From Micromonospora sp. PLK6-60 (lineage in GTDB: Bacteria; Actinomycetota; Actinomycetes; Mycobacteriales; Micromonosporaceae), in NCBI RefSeq assembly GCF_019890675.1, contig NZ_JAIOAA010000003.1, positions 372,001 through 436,000 on the forward strand: a DNA stretch of 64,000 nucleotides, written 5' to 3'. Positions 46,411 to 55,046 of this stretch are shown here, piece after piece. The position numbers and the translations under genes were made by a program. The notes beneath the pieces were generated by a model. The model was not told the origin of the DNA. It worked only from the letters and a program-made list of their open reading frames with translations, and made no database searches. How positions within the stretch are numbered: the stretch's first letter is position 1; every line of letters begins with the position of its first letter.

Positions 46411-47136
46411 TCAGCGGCCGATCCGGGTGCCGGCGCCGCCCCAGCGCGGACCGGCCTCCGCCACCGGCCGCCAGGTCGACTCGGCCAGACTCGGCGACCA
46501 CTGCCGCAGCAGCGTCTCGGCCCCGTCGTAGGCGACGCTGAGCACCGCCAGCACCCGGGTGGCGATCACCGCGGCCTCGGCCACCCCGGCGCGACCGGCG
46601 GCCCCGGCGCCATCGGGAAAGGCACCCCCCGGGGCGCCGTGCGGAAACGCTCCGGCACCGACCGGTCGGGTCGCCGCGACGACCGCCACCGCCTCGGTGC
46701 AGCCGAGCACCTCGGCCAGCGCCCGGGCCACCGCCAGCCGGCTGCCGGTCACCCACTCGGCGAGCGCGTCGGCGTAGCCCGCGGTCGCCTCCATCCGGCC
46801 GACCAGGCTCTCCGGCCCCTCGTCGAGGTGGCGCAGCAGGGTCGTCCGGGCCTGGTGGTAGTGGGCCGCGGCCGGGCCGGACCAGAGGCCCGGATCGGTG
46901 AGCGCGGCGCACGCGTCGTCGTATCCCTGGACGAGTCGGCGCACCGCGTCGCCGGCGGAGGCCAGCGGCGCCGGGTGCAGGTCGAGGAAGGCGCGCAGCG
47001 CGTCGCCGGGGAGCACCTGCATCCGGCGCAGCAGCGGCCAGACCGGGTGCCCCTCCGGCGCGCCGGCGGCGAGCAGGACGTCGACCCGGCGCAGCAGGTC
47101 CAGCCCGGGTTCGGCGAGCCGGTCCAGGGCGTCCAT
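46411..47136 (-). CDS. Helical protein of unknown function in EspC-like/YbaB operon
   Basis: A 241-residue protein; its ATG 47136 shares a base with the upstream stop (TGATG). It is almost all alpha-helical and Ala/Leu-rich: LAEPGLDLLRRVDVLLAAGAP, WPLLRRMQVLPGDALRAFLDLHPAPL, WSGPAAAHYHQARTTLLRHL. The WSGPAAAHY turn resembles WxG-type helical hairpins of type VII secretion substrates. I recognise no named family. It is third in an operon after a YbaB-like and an EspC-like gene, so it probably forms a complex with the small partner. Confidence 0.72.
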   Translation of the reverse strand: MDALDRLAEPGLDLLRRVDVLLAAGAPEGHPVWPLLRRMQVLPGDALRAFLDLHPAPLASAGDAVRRLVQGYDDACAALTDPGLWSGPAAAHYHQARTTLLRHLDEGPESLVGRMEATAGYADALAEWVTGSRLAVARALAEVLGCTEAVAVVAATRPVGAGAFPHGAPGGAFPDGAGAAGRAGVAEAAVIATRVLAVLSVAYDGAETLLRQWSPSLAESTWRPVAEAGPRWGGAGTRIGR

Positions 47137-47441
47137 CAGGCCTCCCTGGTCAGCCGGCGGCGGGCGGCGTCGTCGGTGTCGGCGTAGCGGTCGGCGGCGG
47201 CCCGGACAGCGGCTGCGGCGGCGGCCAGCCGGGCCGCGGCGGCCGCCGCCTCCCGGGACCGGTCGCCGGTGGCCTCGGCCCAGCGCCGGTGCAGGGCCCG
47301 CCCGATCTCGCCGGGCCGGCCGGGCGCGTCCGCGCCGAAGACCGGGTGGGCCGGGTCGGCGGCGGTGACGGTGTGCGCCAGCGTGGTCAGGGTGTCGCTC
47401 GCCTCGTCGAGCCGCGCGGCGAGGGCGCGCAGAGACTCCAT
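47136..47441 (-). CDS. EspC/WXG100-like small helical protein
   Basis: A 101-residue protein from ATG 47441. Two helices rich in Ala and Arg (SLRALAARLDEASDTLTTLAHTV and REAAAAAARLAAAAAAVRAAADRYADTD) are separated by a turn region with RALHRRWAEATGDR. The size, helical hairpin and the YADTDDA end match ESX-1-secretion-associated EspC-type proteins. No secretion ATPase is in the window. It is one base from the YbaB-like gene upstream and touches the orphan downstream. Confidence 0.72.
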   Translation of the reverse strand: MESLRALAARLDEASDTLTTLAHTVTAADPAHPVFGADAPGRPGEIGRALHRRWAEATGDRSREAAAAAARLAAAAAAVRAAADRYADTDDAARRRLTREA

Positions 47442-47442
47442 C

Positions 47443-47772
47443 TCAGGCCCCCGCGAGCGGCCGGTAGACGGCGAAGGTCTCGTTGTGCAGCTTTTCCCGG
47501 GCCCACTGGGCGGCGTCCGCTGCGGCGGTCACCGCGGCCTGCACCGAGCCGGCCACGTCCCTGGGACTGCGGGAGTGCAGCGGGCCGAGGAACCGGACGT
47601 CGGTGATCCGGCCGCCGGCGGTCACCACCACCTCGACCAGCCCGTCGGGCGAGCGAACGGTGACCTCCACGGTGGACACCGCCTGGTCGAACTCGGCCTG
47701 CAGGGACTCGATGCGGCGGTAGCGCCGCACCGCCTCCTCGATCCAGGCCTCGTCGATCTCCCCGCGCGGCAT
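47443..47772 (-). CDS. YbaB/EbfC-family DNA-binding protein
   Basis: A 109-residue protein from ATG 47772. It has the YbaB fold: an N-terminal helix (YRRIESLQAEFDQAVSTVEVTVRS), a beta sheet (GLVEVVVTAGGRITDVRFLGPL) and a C-terminal helix (AGSVQAAVTAAADAAQWAREKL). The family binds DNA as dimers. In this operon, with EspC-like partners, such proteins are usually an actinobacterial variant of unclear role. First gene of a three-gene operon. Confidence 0.85.
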   Translation of the reverse strand: MPRGEIDEAWIEEAVRRYRRIESLQAEFDQAVSTVEVTVRSPDGLVEVVVTAGGRITDVRFLGPLHSRSPRDVAGSVQAAVTAAADAAQWAREKLHNETFAVYRPLAGA

Positions 47773-47892
47773 CGGCGGACTCCTCCCGGCAGGCCCTCAC
47801 TGAGCGTCCCGCCACGATCACCGTGGCGTCACCGGACCGTACCGCACCCGAATCGAGGCTGTCGATGCCTGTGGACAGCGCCCCCGCGTCGC

Positions 47893-49119
47893 TCAGCCGC
47901 GCCAGAGGGCGAGCATCATGGCCTCCACCGCGATCCTCGGCTTGACGTTCGCCTCGATCGCCGACCGGCACTCCAGCACGGCCTCCAGCCGGCGCAGCAC
48001 CCCCTCGGCCGCCCACTTCTGCGCCCCGGCGGCGGCCACGGCGGCGGTGTCGGTGTGCACCGGTGCGACCGGCGCGCGCAGCGCCGTGGTCAGCGCGTCC
48101 CGGTAGAAGCCGGCCAGGTCGACCAGGGCCCGGTCCAAGGCGTCCCGCTGGGCGCGGGTGGCCCGCGACTTCTGCCGCCGTTCCAGCTCCTTGAGCTGGC
48201 CAGCCGCGCCCCGGGCCGCGCCGGCCGCACCGCGCCCGGTGCCGCCCGCGCCGAGCGCGGTCTGCAACGCCGCCCGTTCCGCCTCGTCGGCCTCGGCGAC
48301 CGACGCGACGGCCTCCGCCTCGGCCGCCTCGATCAGCGCGGACGCCGCGTCGAAGGCGGCGCCCACCCCGGTGAGCCGGCGCGGCACCGCCAGCACCGCG
48401 TCCCGGCGCTTGCGCGCCTCCGGGTCACGGGCCAGCCGCCGGGCCCGCCCGACGTGGCCCTGGGCGGCGGCTGCCGCCCAGGCCGCCACGTCCGGGGCGA
48501 TCCCGTCCCGCCGGACCAGCACCTCGGCCACCGCGGCGGCCGGCGGCTGCCGCAGGGGTACGAGCCGGCACCGCGACCGGATGGTCACCGAGACGTCGTC
48601 CGGGTGGGTGGACGGGGCGCAGAGCAGGAACACCGTCCGTGGTGGCGGCTCCTCGACCGCCTTGAGCAGCGCGTTGCCGGCCGCCTCGGTGAGCCGGTCG
48701 GCGTCCTCGATGATCACGATCTGCCACCGGCCGCCGGCCGGGGTGCTGGCCGCGCGCAGCACCAGCGCGCGCATCTCGTTCACCCCGATGGAGAGCCCCT
48801 CCGGCACCACCAGCCGGACGTCGGCGTGGGTGCCGGTGAGGGTGGTGTGGCAGCCGGCGCACTCGCCGCAGCCGGTGCCGTGCACGCACTGGAGCGCGGC
48901 GGCGAAGGCCCGCGCGGCGACCGAGCGGCCGGAGCCGGGCGGACCGGTGAAGATCCACGCGTGGGTCATCCCGGCGCCGGGGTCGCCGGCCCGATCCTCG
49001 CCGGCCGGGTCGGTGGCGGGCGTGGCGGCGCGCAGCACGGCGGCGGCCGACGCGGCGGCCCGGCGCAGCGTGTCGACCGCCTCGTCCTGACCGACCAGGT
49101 CGGCGAAGACGTCCGGCAT
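47893..49119 (-). CDS. holB: DNA polymerase III subunit delta prime
   Basis: A 408-residue AAA+ clamp-loader subunit. ATG 49119 starts MPDVFADLVGQDEAVDTLRRA and shares its first base with the stop of the upstream kinase fusion. It shows WIFTGPPGSGRSVAARAFAAAL with Arg in place of the Walker lysine (delta prime is not an active ATPase), a zinc knuckle CGECAGC, IVIIEDADRLTEAAGNALLKAVEEPPPRTVFLL (Walker B/sensor) and IRSRCRLVPLR. It loads the sliding clamp at replication forks. It is cotranscribed with tmk. Confidence 0.93.
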   Translation of the reverse strand: MPDVFADLVGQDEAVDTLRRAAASAAAVLRAATPATDPAGEDRAGDPGAGMTHAWIFTGPPGSGRSVAARAFAAALQCVHGTGCGECAGCHTTLTGTHADVRLVVPEGLSIGVNEMRALVLRAASTPAGGRWQIVIIEDADRLTEAAGNALLKAVEEPPPRTVFLLCAPSTHPDDVSVTIRSRCRLVPLRQPPAAAVAEVLVRRDGIAPDVAAWAAAAAQGHVGRARRLARDPEARKRRDAVLAVPRRLTGVGAAFDAASALIEAAEAEAVASVAEADEAERAALQTALGAGGTGRGAAGAARGAAGQLKELERRQKSRATRAQRDALDRALVDLAGFYRDALTTALRAPVAPVHTDTAAVAAAGAQKWAAEGVLRRLEAVLECRSAIEANVKPRIAVEAMMLALWRG

Positions 49120-51380
49120 CAGGTCCGGCGCTCCAGCGTCACCAGCTCCGCGTCGGATAACTCCGGCTGCACCGAGGTGTCCGGGCCCTGGGCGGGGCGC
49201 GGGTGCACGATGCCGGCCGGGTCGGCCAGGAACTCGTCCACCCGGCGGGCGACCAGCTCGGCGATCTCCTCGGCCGGGCGGGCCGCGTCCAGCACCAGGT
49301 AGCGCTTCGGGTCGTTGGCGGCCAGGTCGAGGAAGGCGTACCGGACCCGCTCGTGGAAGGCGAGCGACTCGGCCTCCAGCCGGTCGGCGCCCTGGTTGCG
49401 GGCCGCGACCCGGGACAGCCCGGTGCGCGGCTCGACGTCGAGGAGCACCACCAGGTCGGGCTTGAGCCCACCGGTGGCCCACGAGGAGAGCCAGGAGACC
49501 TCGTCGACCGGCAGCGTACGGCCCGCGCCCTGGTAGGCCAGGGACGAGTCGACGTACCGGTCGCTGATCACGACCGCGCCCCGGATCAGCGCCGGCCGCA
49601 CCACGGTGGCCACGTGGTGGGCCCGGTCGGCGGCGTAGAGCAGCGCCTCGGCCCGGGGCGAGGGCGCCTCGGCACCGGCATTTTCCAGCACCATCGAGCG
49701 GATCCGCGCGCCGACCGTGGTGGCACCGGGCTCGCGGGTCACCACCACCTCGCGGCGCAGCCCGCGCAGCCGCTCGGCGAGCGCCTCGAGCTGGGTGGAC
49801 TTGCCGGCGCCCTCGCCGCCCTCGAAGACCACGAAGAGCCCGGCGGAGACGAACGGCTCGGCCGGCATCAGCGGGCGGCCCCGGATCGAGCCCCAGAGGT
49901 CGGCCAGGACCGGCACGCCCTTCTTGTCGTCCATCTGGCCGAACGCGCTGATCCCGGCGAAGATGCCGGCCGCACCGGCGACCAGCAGCAGCAGCCGGGT
50001 GGAGGAGACGGAGATGCCGAGGTCGGCGATGGTGAGCTGGCGCGAACCGCCGACGCCGACCAGCACGCTGCTGAGCGCCAGGGCCAGGATCAGCACCAGC
50101 CGGGTGCCGATCTGCACCACCGCGAAGACCCGGCCGCGCACCTCGTCGGCGACCTCGCCGCCGAGCAGCGTGGTGCCGGCGAGGAAGGCCATCCCGGCGC
50201 CCGCGCCGACCAGGATCGCGCCGAGCATCGCCATGGACAGGTGGATGGCGAAGGCGAGCACCAGCACCGAGGCGCTGGCCAGCACGATGCTCATGCCGAA
50301 CCAGCGGCGGCGGGACATGTCCCGCACGATCATCGGACCGAGCCCGATGCCGAGCGCCAGGCCGACGAAGATCGCGCCGAAGAGCAGGTAGAACGCGGCG
50401 TCACCGGCGCCGAGCGAGGCGGCGAAGAACTTCGCCGTGCCGATCACGATGCCGCCGCCGGCGAACGCGCCGAAGATGCCGAGCACCAGGCCGCGCACCA
50501 GCGGGGTCTGGCCGATGTATCGCCAGCCCTCGGCGAACTGGCGGAACATGCTCTGCTCGGTGCGCTCCGCCTCGCCACGCTGGGCGTGACTGATCTCCTT
50601 GATCCCGAGGGCCACCACCAGCGCGGTGGCCAGCCGGGAGAAGGCGTTGAACCAGAGCGCGAGCTGGGCCGGCTCGGCCCAGCCGGGCATCTCGCCGCCG
50701 GTGGCACCCCGCACGCTGCGGTCCAGCACGGCCAGCCCGATGGCGGCGGCCACCGGGGTCAGCCCGTACGTGGTGATCAGGGTGAGCTGGTTGGCCGCTT
50801 CCAGCCGGGGGCGCGGGATCAGGTTCGGGACCGCGGCCTCCTTGGCCGGGATCCAGAGCAGGGTGATCGTCTCGATCAGGAAGGTGGCGATCGCGGCCCA
50901 GCCGACCACCAGGCCGCCCGGGGCGCCGGTGAGGGCGTAGAGCGGGATGGACGCGAAGAGCACGAACCGCAGCAGGTCGCAGATGACCATGGTCCACCGC
51001 CGGTCGAACCGGTCGGCGAAGACACCGGCCACCGGGCCGAGCAGCAGGGCGGGCAGCAGCCGGATCGCGATCACGCCACCGAACGCGGCGCCCTGGGCGG
51101 TGCTGCCGGAGACCTGCGCGGCGGCGAAGACGGAGGTGGCGAGCAGGCCGAGCCAGTCGCCGAAGGAGGCCACGCCGAGCACGATCCAGAGCCGGCGGAA
51201 CGGCCGGATGCGCAGCACGGAGCGGATCGCGCTGGCCCCCGAGCGGTCGGCCTGGGCGCTGCCCCCGCCGGGCTGCCGGGCCTCGGCGCCGGCCGAGGTG
51301 TCGTCGAGGTCCGGGCGGGCGTGGTCGTCCGCCGGCGGTCGGCCGGCGGACCCCGCGGGCTGCGGGCCGGACGGCGACAC
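49119..51380 (-). CDS. tmk: Fused MFS transporter - thymidylate kinase
   Basis: A 753-residue protein. Residues 1-50 are a charged Pro/Ala leader; 55-480 form a 12-span MFS-type transporter domain (RLWIVLGVASFGDWLGLLATSVFAA, GVFADRFDRRWTMVICDLLRFVLF). Residues 525-740 are dTMP kinase: FVVFEGGEGAGKSTQLEALAERL (P-loop), VTREPGATTVG (DR/E motif) and VISDRYVDSSLAYQGAGR. The kinase makes dTDP for DNA synthesis; the transporter half has unknown substrate and may tether the enzyme to the membrane. GTG 51380 is used, though the frame is open further upstream. The fusion is real: no stop or start separates the halves. Confidence 0.9.
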   Translation of the reverse strand: MSPSGPQPAGSAGRPPADDHARPDLDDTSAGAEARQPGGGSAQADRSGASAIRSVLRIRPFRRLWIVLGVASFGDWLGLLATSVFAAAQVSGSTAQGAAFGGVIAIRLLPALLLGPVAGVFADRFDRRWTMVICDLLRFVLFASIPLYALTGAPGGLVVGWAAIATFLIETITLLWIPAKEAAVPNLIPRPRLEAANQLTLITTYGLTPVAAAIGLAVLDRSVRGATGGEMPGWAEPAQLALWFNAFSRLATALVVALGIKEISHAQRGEAERTEQSMFRQFAEGWRYIGQTPLVRGLVLGIFGAFAGGGIVIGTAKFFAASLGAGDAAFYLLFGAIFVGLALGIGLGPMIVRDMSRRRWFGMSIVLASASVLVLAFAIHLSMAMLGAILVGAGAGMAFLAGTTLLGGEVADEVRGRVFAVVQIGTRLVLILALALSSVLVGVGGSRQLTIADLGISVSSTRLLLLVAGAAGIFAGISAFGQMDDKKGVPVLADLWGSIRGRPLMPAEPFVSAGLFVVFEGGEGAGKSTQLEALAERLRGLRREVVVTREPGATTVGARIRSMVLENAGAEAPSPRAEALLYAADRAHHVATVVRPALIRGAVVISDRYVDSSLAYQGAGRTLPVDEVSWLSSWATGGLKPDLVVLLDVEPRTGLSRVAARNQGADRLEAESLAFHERVRYAFLDLAANDPKRYLVLDAARPAEEIAELVARRVDEFLADPAGIVHPRPAQGPDTSVQPELSDAELVTLERRT

Positions 51381-51596
51381 GCCGGACGACTCGCCGTTCT
51401 GCTGGCTTTCGATGGCCGTACCTCCACGTGCCGGCCCAACGTTGGGCTCCCCCGGTGGAACACTCTAGTCCCGCGGCCGCGATGGTCCCCGCCCGCGACA
51501 TCCTGCTCGCCGAGCCTAGGCCATGTCCGGCCGGCGCAGTCCCGGGACAGATACGAGGGTATTTCGCATTCACTCCCCGACAGTTAGCGTGCAGAC

Positions 51597-52805
51597 GTGG
51601 TGACCCACACCGAGCAACTCCGGCGGCGCCTGGACGCCGCGACCGCCCACCTCGACCCGCCGTACGCGGTGGTCGACCTGGCCGCCTTCGACGCCAACGC
51701 CACGGCGCTGGCCGAGCGCGCCGGTGGCAAGCCGATCCGGATCGCCAGCAAGTCGCTGCGGTGCCGCGAGCTGATCGCCCGCGCGCTGGCCCGGCCGGGC
51801 TGGCGCGGCGTGATGGCCTTCACGCTGCCCGAGGCGCTCCGGCTGGTCGAGGCCGGGGTGAGCGACGACGTGCTGGTGGCGTACCCGACCGCCGACCGGG
51901 GCGCGCTCGCCCGGCTGGCCGCCGACCCGGCGCTGGCCGGCGCGGTGACGCTGATGGTCGACGGCACCGAGCAGCTCGATCTGATCGACACCGTCCGCCC
52001 CCCGGGACGGCGTCCGGCGCTGCGGATCTGCCTCGAACTCGACGCCTCCTGGCGACCGCTGCGCGGGCGGGTGCACGTGGGTGTGCGCCGCTCCCCGGTG
52101 CACAGCGCCCGGGCCGCCGGCGCGCTGGCCGCCGCCGTCGCCGGCCGGCCGGGCTTCCGGCTGGTCGGCCTGATGGCGTACGAGGCACAGATCGCCGGCC
52201 TGGGCGACGCCCCGCCCGGCCGGGCGGCGTACGGGACCGCGATCCGGCTCGCCCAGCGTGGCTCGTACCGGGAACTGCTGGCCCGCCGGGGCGCGGCGGT
52301 GGCCGCGGTACGCGAACACGCCGACCTGGAGTTCGTCAACGGCGGCGGCACCGGCAGCCTGGCCGCGACCAGCGCGGATCCCGCGGTCACCGAGGTCACC
52401 GCGGGATCGGGCCTGTACGGGCCGACCCTGTTCGACGCCTACCGGGCCTGGCGGCCGACGCCGGCCGCGTTCTTCGCCTGCGCGGTGGTCCGGCGCCCGG
52501 GGCCGGGCCTGGCCACGGTGCTGGGCGGCGGCTGGATCGCCTCCGGCCCGGCGGCCCAGAGCCGGCTCCCCCGGCCGTGGCTGCCGGCGGGGCTGCGGCT
52601 GCTCGGCGCCGAGGGGGCCGGCGAGGTGCAGACCCCGCTGGCCGGGCGGGCCGCGGCCGACCTGCGGGTCGGCGACCGGGTCTGGTTCCGCCACGCCAAG
52701 GCCGGCGAGCTCTGCGAGCACGTCAACGAGCTGCATCTGGTCGACGGCGACGCCGTCGTGGCGACCGCGCCCACCTACCGGGGTGAGGGTCACGCCTATC
52801 TGTGA
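51597..52805 (+). CDS. PLP-dependent alanine-racemase-fold enzyme (D-threonine-aldolase-like)
   Basis: A 402-residue protein from GTG 51597. The N-terminal TIM barrel has the PLP lysine in IRIASKSLRCRELIA and later ELDASWRP, FVNGGGTGSL and GSGLYGP (phosphate site). The C-terminal beta domain carries VWFRHAKAGELCEHVNELHLV with His and Cys residues placed like the metal site of D-threonine aldolase / D-serine dehydratase. The family includes amino-acid deaminases and aldolases; the exact substrate is not known. It is divergent from the MFS-tmk gene over about 216 bp. Confidence 0.85.
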   Translation: MVTHTEQLRRRLDAATAHLDPPYAVVDLAAFDANATALAERAGGKPIRIASKSLRCRELIARALARPGWRGVMAFTLPEALRLVEAGVSDDVLVAYPTADRGALARLAADPALAGAVTLMVDGTEQLDLIDTVRPPGRRPALRICLELDASWRPLRGRVHVGVRRSPVHSARAAGALAAAVAGRPGFRLVGLMAYEAQIAGLGDAPPGRAAYGTAIRLAQRGSYRELLARRGAAVAAVREHADLEFVNGGGTGSLAATSADPAVTEVTAGSGLYGPTLFDAYRAWRPTPAAFFACAVVRRPGPGLATVLGGGWIASGPAAQSRLPRPWLPAGLRLLGAEGAGEVQTPLAGRAAADLRVGDRVWFRHAKAGELCEHVNELHLVDGDAVVATAPTYRGEGHAYL

Positions 52806-52906
52806 GCGGCGGCGGGGCTCCCGGCGCACCTCGGGCGCCCGCCGCCGTGGCCCTGCCCGGTCGCACCCCGGGCGTCGCCGCCGGCGCCGGCCGGTGGCGG
52901 ACCGGC

Positions 52907-53560
52907 TCAGCTGGACTGGCCGGCCTCGGTCCTGGTGTCGACCTGGCGGTAGAGGTATTCCCGGATCAGCGCCTTCGCCTCGATCAGGACCCGGTCGTCG
53001 CCCTCGGGCCTGCGCCGGAACGCCAGCTTGATCAGGGCGTCGGCCGCCTCGACGGCGATCTCCAGATAGAACCGGAGGTCGGGTACGTCACGCAGGCCGA
53101 ACCGCTCGGTCAGCACCCGGGCCAACTGGTCGGCGATCACGCCGTTGTTGTCCCGCTGCTCGTCGAGCAGGTGCAGGTCGACCACGTCGCCGAAGTGCAG
53201 GGTACGGAACCCGGGAACGGTGCGGTGCATGGTGATGTACTCGTCGATGCCCGCGTCGACGCCGTCCCACCAGTGGGTCAGGTCGTCGGAGGCGAACCGC
53301 TCGTCGAGCCGCTGGAGGTAGGACTCCATGGTGCGCAGGGTCAACGCCTGGACGATCGCCCGCTTGTCCGGAAAGAACTGATAGACCGACCCGATCGCCA
53401 CCTCGGCCCGCTCGGCGAGCAACGTCGTGGTCAGTCCCTCGTACCCGACCTCGTCGACGAGCTCGGCGCAGGCGTCCAGCATCCGCTGGACGCGCGCCAC
53501 ACTTCGACCCTGCACCGGAACGCGGCGCAGCGGTCCGGTCGTGGCGGCTGGTGTGGACAC
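52907..53560 (-). CDS. TetR-family transcriptional regulator
   Basis: A 217-residue protein. GTG 53560 is chosen over the distal ATG because AGGGGGG is well placed. Residues 15-65 are the helix-turn-helix: RVQRMLDACAELVDEVGYEGLTTTLLAERAEVAIGSVYQFFPDKRAIVQAL. The ligand domain follows (HWWDGVDAGIDEYITMHRTVPGFRTLHFGDVVDLHLLDE). Transcribed away from the lactone oxidase; the 149-bp shared region holds two palindromes, so it probably represses itself and the oxidase. Confidence 0.9.
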   Translation of the reverse strand: MSTPAATTGPLRRVPVQGRSVARVQRMLDACAELVDEVGYEGLTTTLLAERAEVAIGSVYQFFPDKRAIVQALTLRTMESYLQRLDERFASDDLTHWWDGVDAGIDEYITMHRTVPGFRTLHFGDVVDLHLLDEQRDNNGVIADQLARVLTERFGLRDVPDLRFYLEIAVEAADALIKLAFRRRPEGDDRVLIEAKALIREYLYRQVDTRTEAGQSS

Positions 53561-53599
53561 TCGACGCCACCCCCCTTCGACGGATGAACATATCTGCAC

Positions 53600-53615
53600 G
53601 TCACGAGTCCGTGAC
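53600..53615. promoter_or_regulatory. Palindrome near the TetR start
   Basis: GTCACG-AGTC-CGTGAC, a perfect 16-bp inverted repeat, 40 bp upstream of the TetR-type start. Possible operator. Confidence 0.5.
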
Positions 53616-53671
53616 TACCGGTACTAACGATCGGACCCCGATTGCGGTATTTACCAGGCACAACGTTCCTG

Positions 53672-53690
53672 ATATGAAGTCAGTTCATAT
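53672..53690. promoter_or_regulatory. Perfect 19-bp palindrome, putative TetR operator
   Basis: ATATGAA-GTCAG-TTCATAT lies 18 bp before the lactone-oxidase start, over its ribosome-binding and promoter area. Its A/T-rich arms stand out in this very GC-rich sequence, and its size fits a TetR dimer site. Confidence 0.72.
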
Positions 53691-53708
53691 TCATTTCGAG
53701 GAGGGTTG

Positions 53709-55046
53709 ATGGCCGCCACCGCGCCGCCCACCACCGCCTGGTCGAACTGGGCCGGCAACCAGCACGCCGACCCCAGCGCCGTGCTGCGCCCGGCCACGGT
53801 GGAGGCCGTCGCCGAGGCAGTCCGGTCGGCCGGCGCGGCGGGGGAGCGGATCCGAGCGGTGGGCAGCGGGCACTCCTTCACCTCGATCGCCCGGCCCGAG
53901 GGCCGGCAGCTGGAGCTCGGCGCCCTGCGCACCGACATCCGGGTGGAACGATCCGCCCGGCTGGTCACCGTACCCGCCGGGATGACCCTGCGAACGCTCA
54001 ACGCGCTGCTCGCCGAACACGGCCTCGCCCTACCCAATTTGGGCGACATCGACGCCCAGACGGTCGCCGGGGCGATCTCCACCGGCACCCACGGCACCGG
54101 CGCCGGCTACGGCTGCCTGTCCACCTTCGTCGAGGCGTTGACGCTGGTCACCGGCACCGGTGAGGTGCTGCGCTGCACCGCCGACCAGCACCCCGACGTG
54201 CTCGCCGCCGCCCGGGTCGGCCTGGGCGCGCTCGGCGTGCTGGTCGAGGTCACCCTGCGCTGCGTGGACGCCTTCGTGCTGCGGGCGCACGAGCGGCCGG
54301 CGCCGCTGGCCGCCGTGCTGGCCGAACTGCCGACGCTGGTGGCGGAGCACGACCACGTCGAGTTCTACTGGTTCCCGTACACCGACCGGGTGCAGGTCAA
54401 GACCAACGACCGGGTGCCCGCCGACGACCGGCCACTGCCCCGCTGGCGCGGCTGGCTGGACGACGACTTCCTCGCCAACACCGTCTTCGCGGGCGCCTGC
54501 CGGCTGGGCCGCGCCGTGCCGGCGCTGGCCCCCGCCATCAGCGCGGTCTCCGCCCGGGCGCTCACCGAGCGCAGCTACACCGGCCGCTCCGACGCGGTCT
54601 TCTGCACCCCGCGCCGGGTCCGCTTCGTGGAGATGGAGTACGGCCTGCCGCGCGCCGCCCTGCCCGAGGCGCTGGCCGCCCTGCGGCGGATCGTGGACGG
54701 GCTGCCGTTCAAGGTGCTCTTCCCGGTCGAGGTGCGGTTCACCGCCGCCGACGACATCTGGCTCTCGCACGGCTACGGGCGGGACTCGGTCTACCTCGCC
54801 GTGCACCAGTACGTCGGCATGCCGTACGAGCCGTACTTCCGGGCGTTCGAGCGGGTGGCGACGGAGCTGGGCGGCCGGCCGCACTGGGGCAAACTGCACT
54901 GGCGGGACGCGGCGTCGCTGGCCCCCGCGTACCCGAGGTTCGCCGACTTCCTGGCGCTGCGCGACCGGCTCGACCCGGCGCGGGTGTTCGGCAACGGCTA
55001 CCTGGACCGGGTGCTCGGCGGCGCGCCCTCCGGCAGCACCGCCTGA
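53709..55046 (+). CDS. D-arabinono-1,4-lactone oxidase-type FAD enzyme
   Basis: A 445-residue protein from ATG 53709 with GAGGAGGG upstream. It is a VAO-family flavoprotein: RAVGSGHSFTSIARPEGRQLEL (covalent-FAD histidine position), PNLGDIDAQTVAGAISTGTHGTG, then ALO substrate-domain segments FYWFPYTDRVQVKTNDR and the end PHWGKLHWRDA, YPRFADFLALRDRLDPARVFGNGYLDRVLG. It oxidises an aldono-lactone to an ascorbate-like product. A TetR regulator is divergent. The last 49 bp overlap the convergent CapA-type gene. Confidence 0.92.
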   Translation: MAATAPPTTAWSNWAGNQHADPSAVLRPATVEAVAEAVRSAGAAGERIRAVGSGHSFTSIARPEGRQLELGALRTDIRVERSARLVTVPAGMTLRTLNALLAEHGLALPNLGDIDAQTVAGAISTGTHGTGAGYGCLSTFVEALTLVTGTGEVLRCTADQHPDVLAAARVGLGALGVLVEVTLRCVDAFVLRAHERPAPLAAVLAELPTLVAEHDHVEFYWFPYTDRVQVKTNDRVPADDRPLPRWRGWLDDDFLANTVFAGACRLGRAVPALAPAISAVSARALTERSYTGRSDAVFCTPRRVRFVEMEYGLPRAALPEALAALRRIVDGLPFKVLFPVEVRFTAADDIWLSHGYGRDSVYLAVHQYVGMPYEPYFRAFERVATELGGRPHWGKLHWRDAASLAPAYPRFADFLALRDRLDPARVFGNGYLDRVLGGAPSGSTA

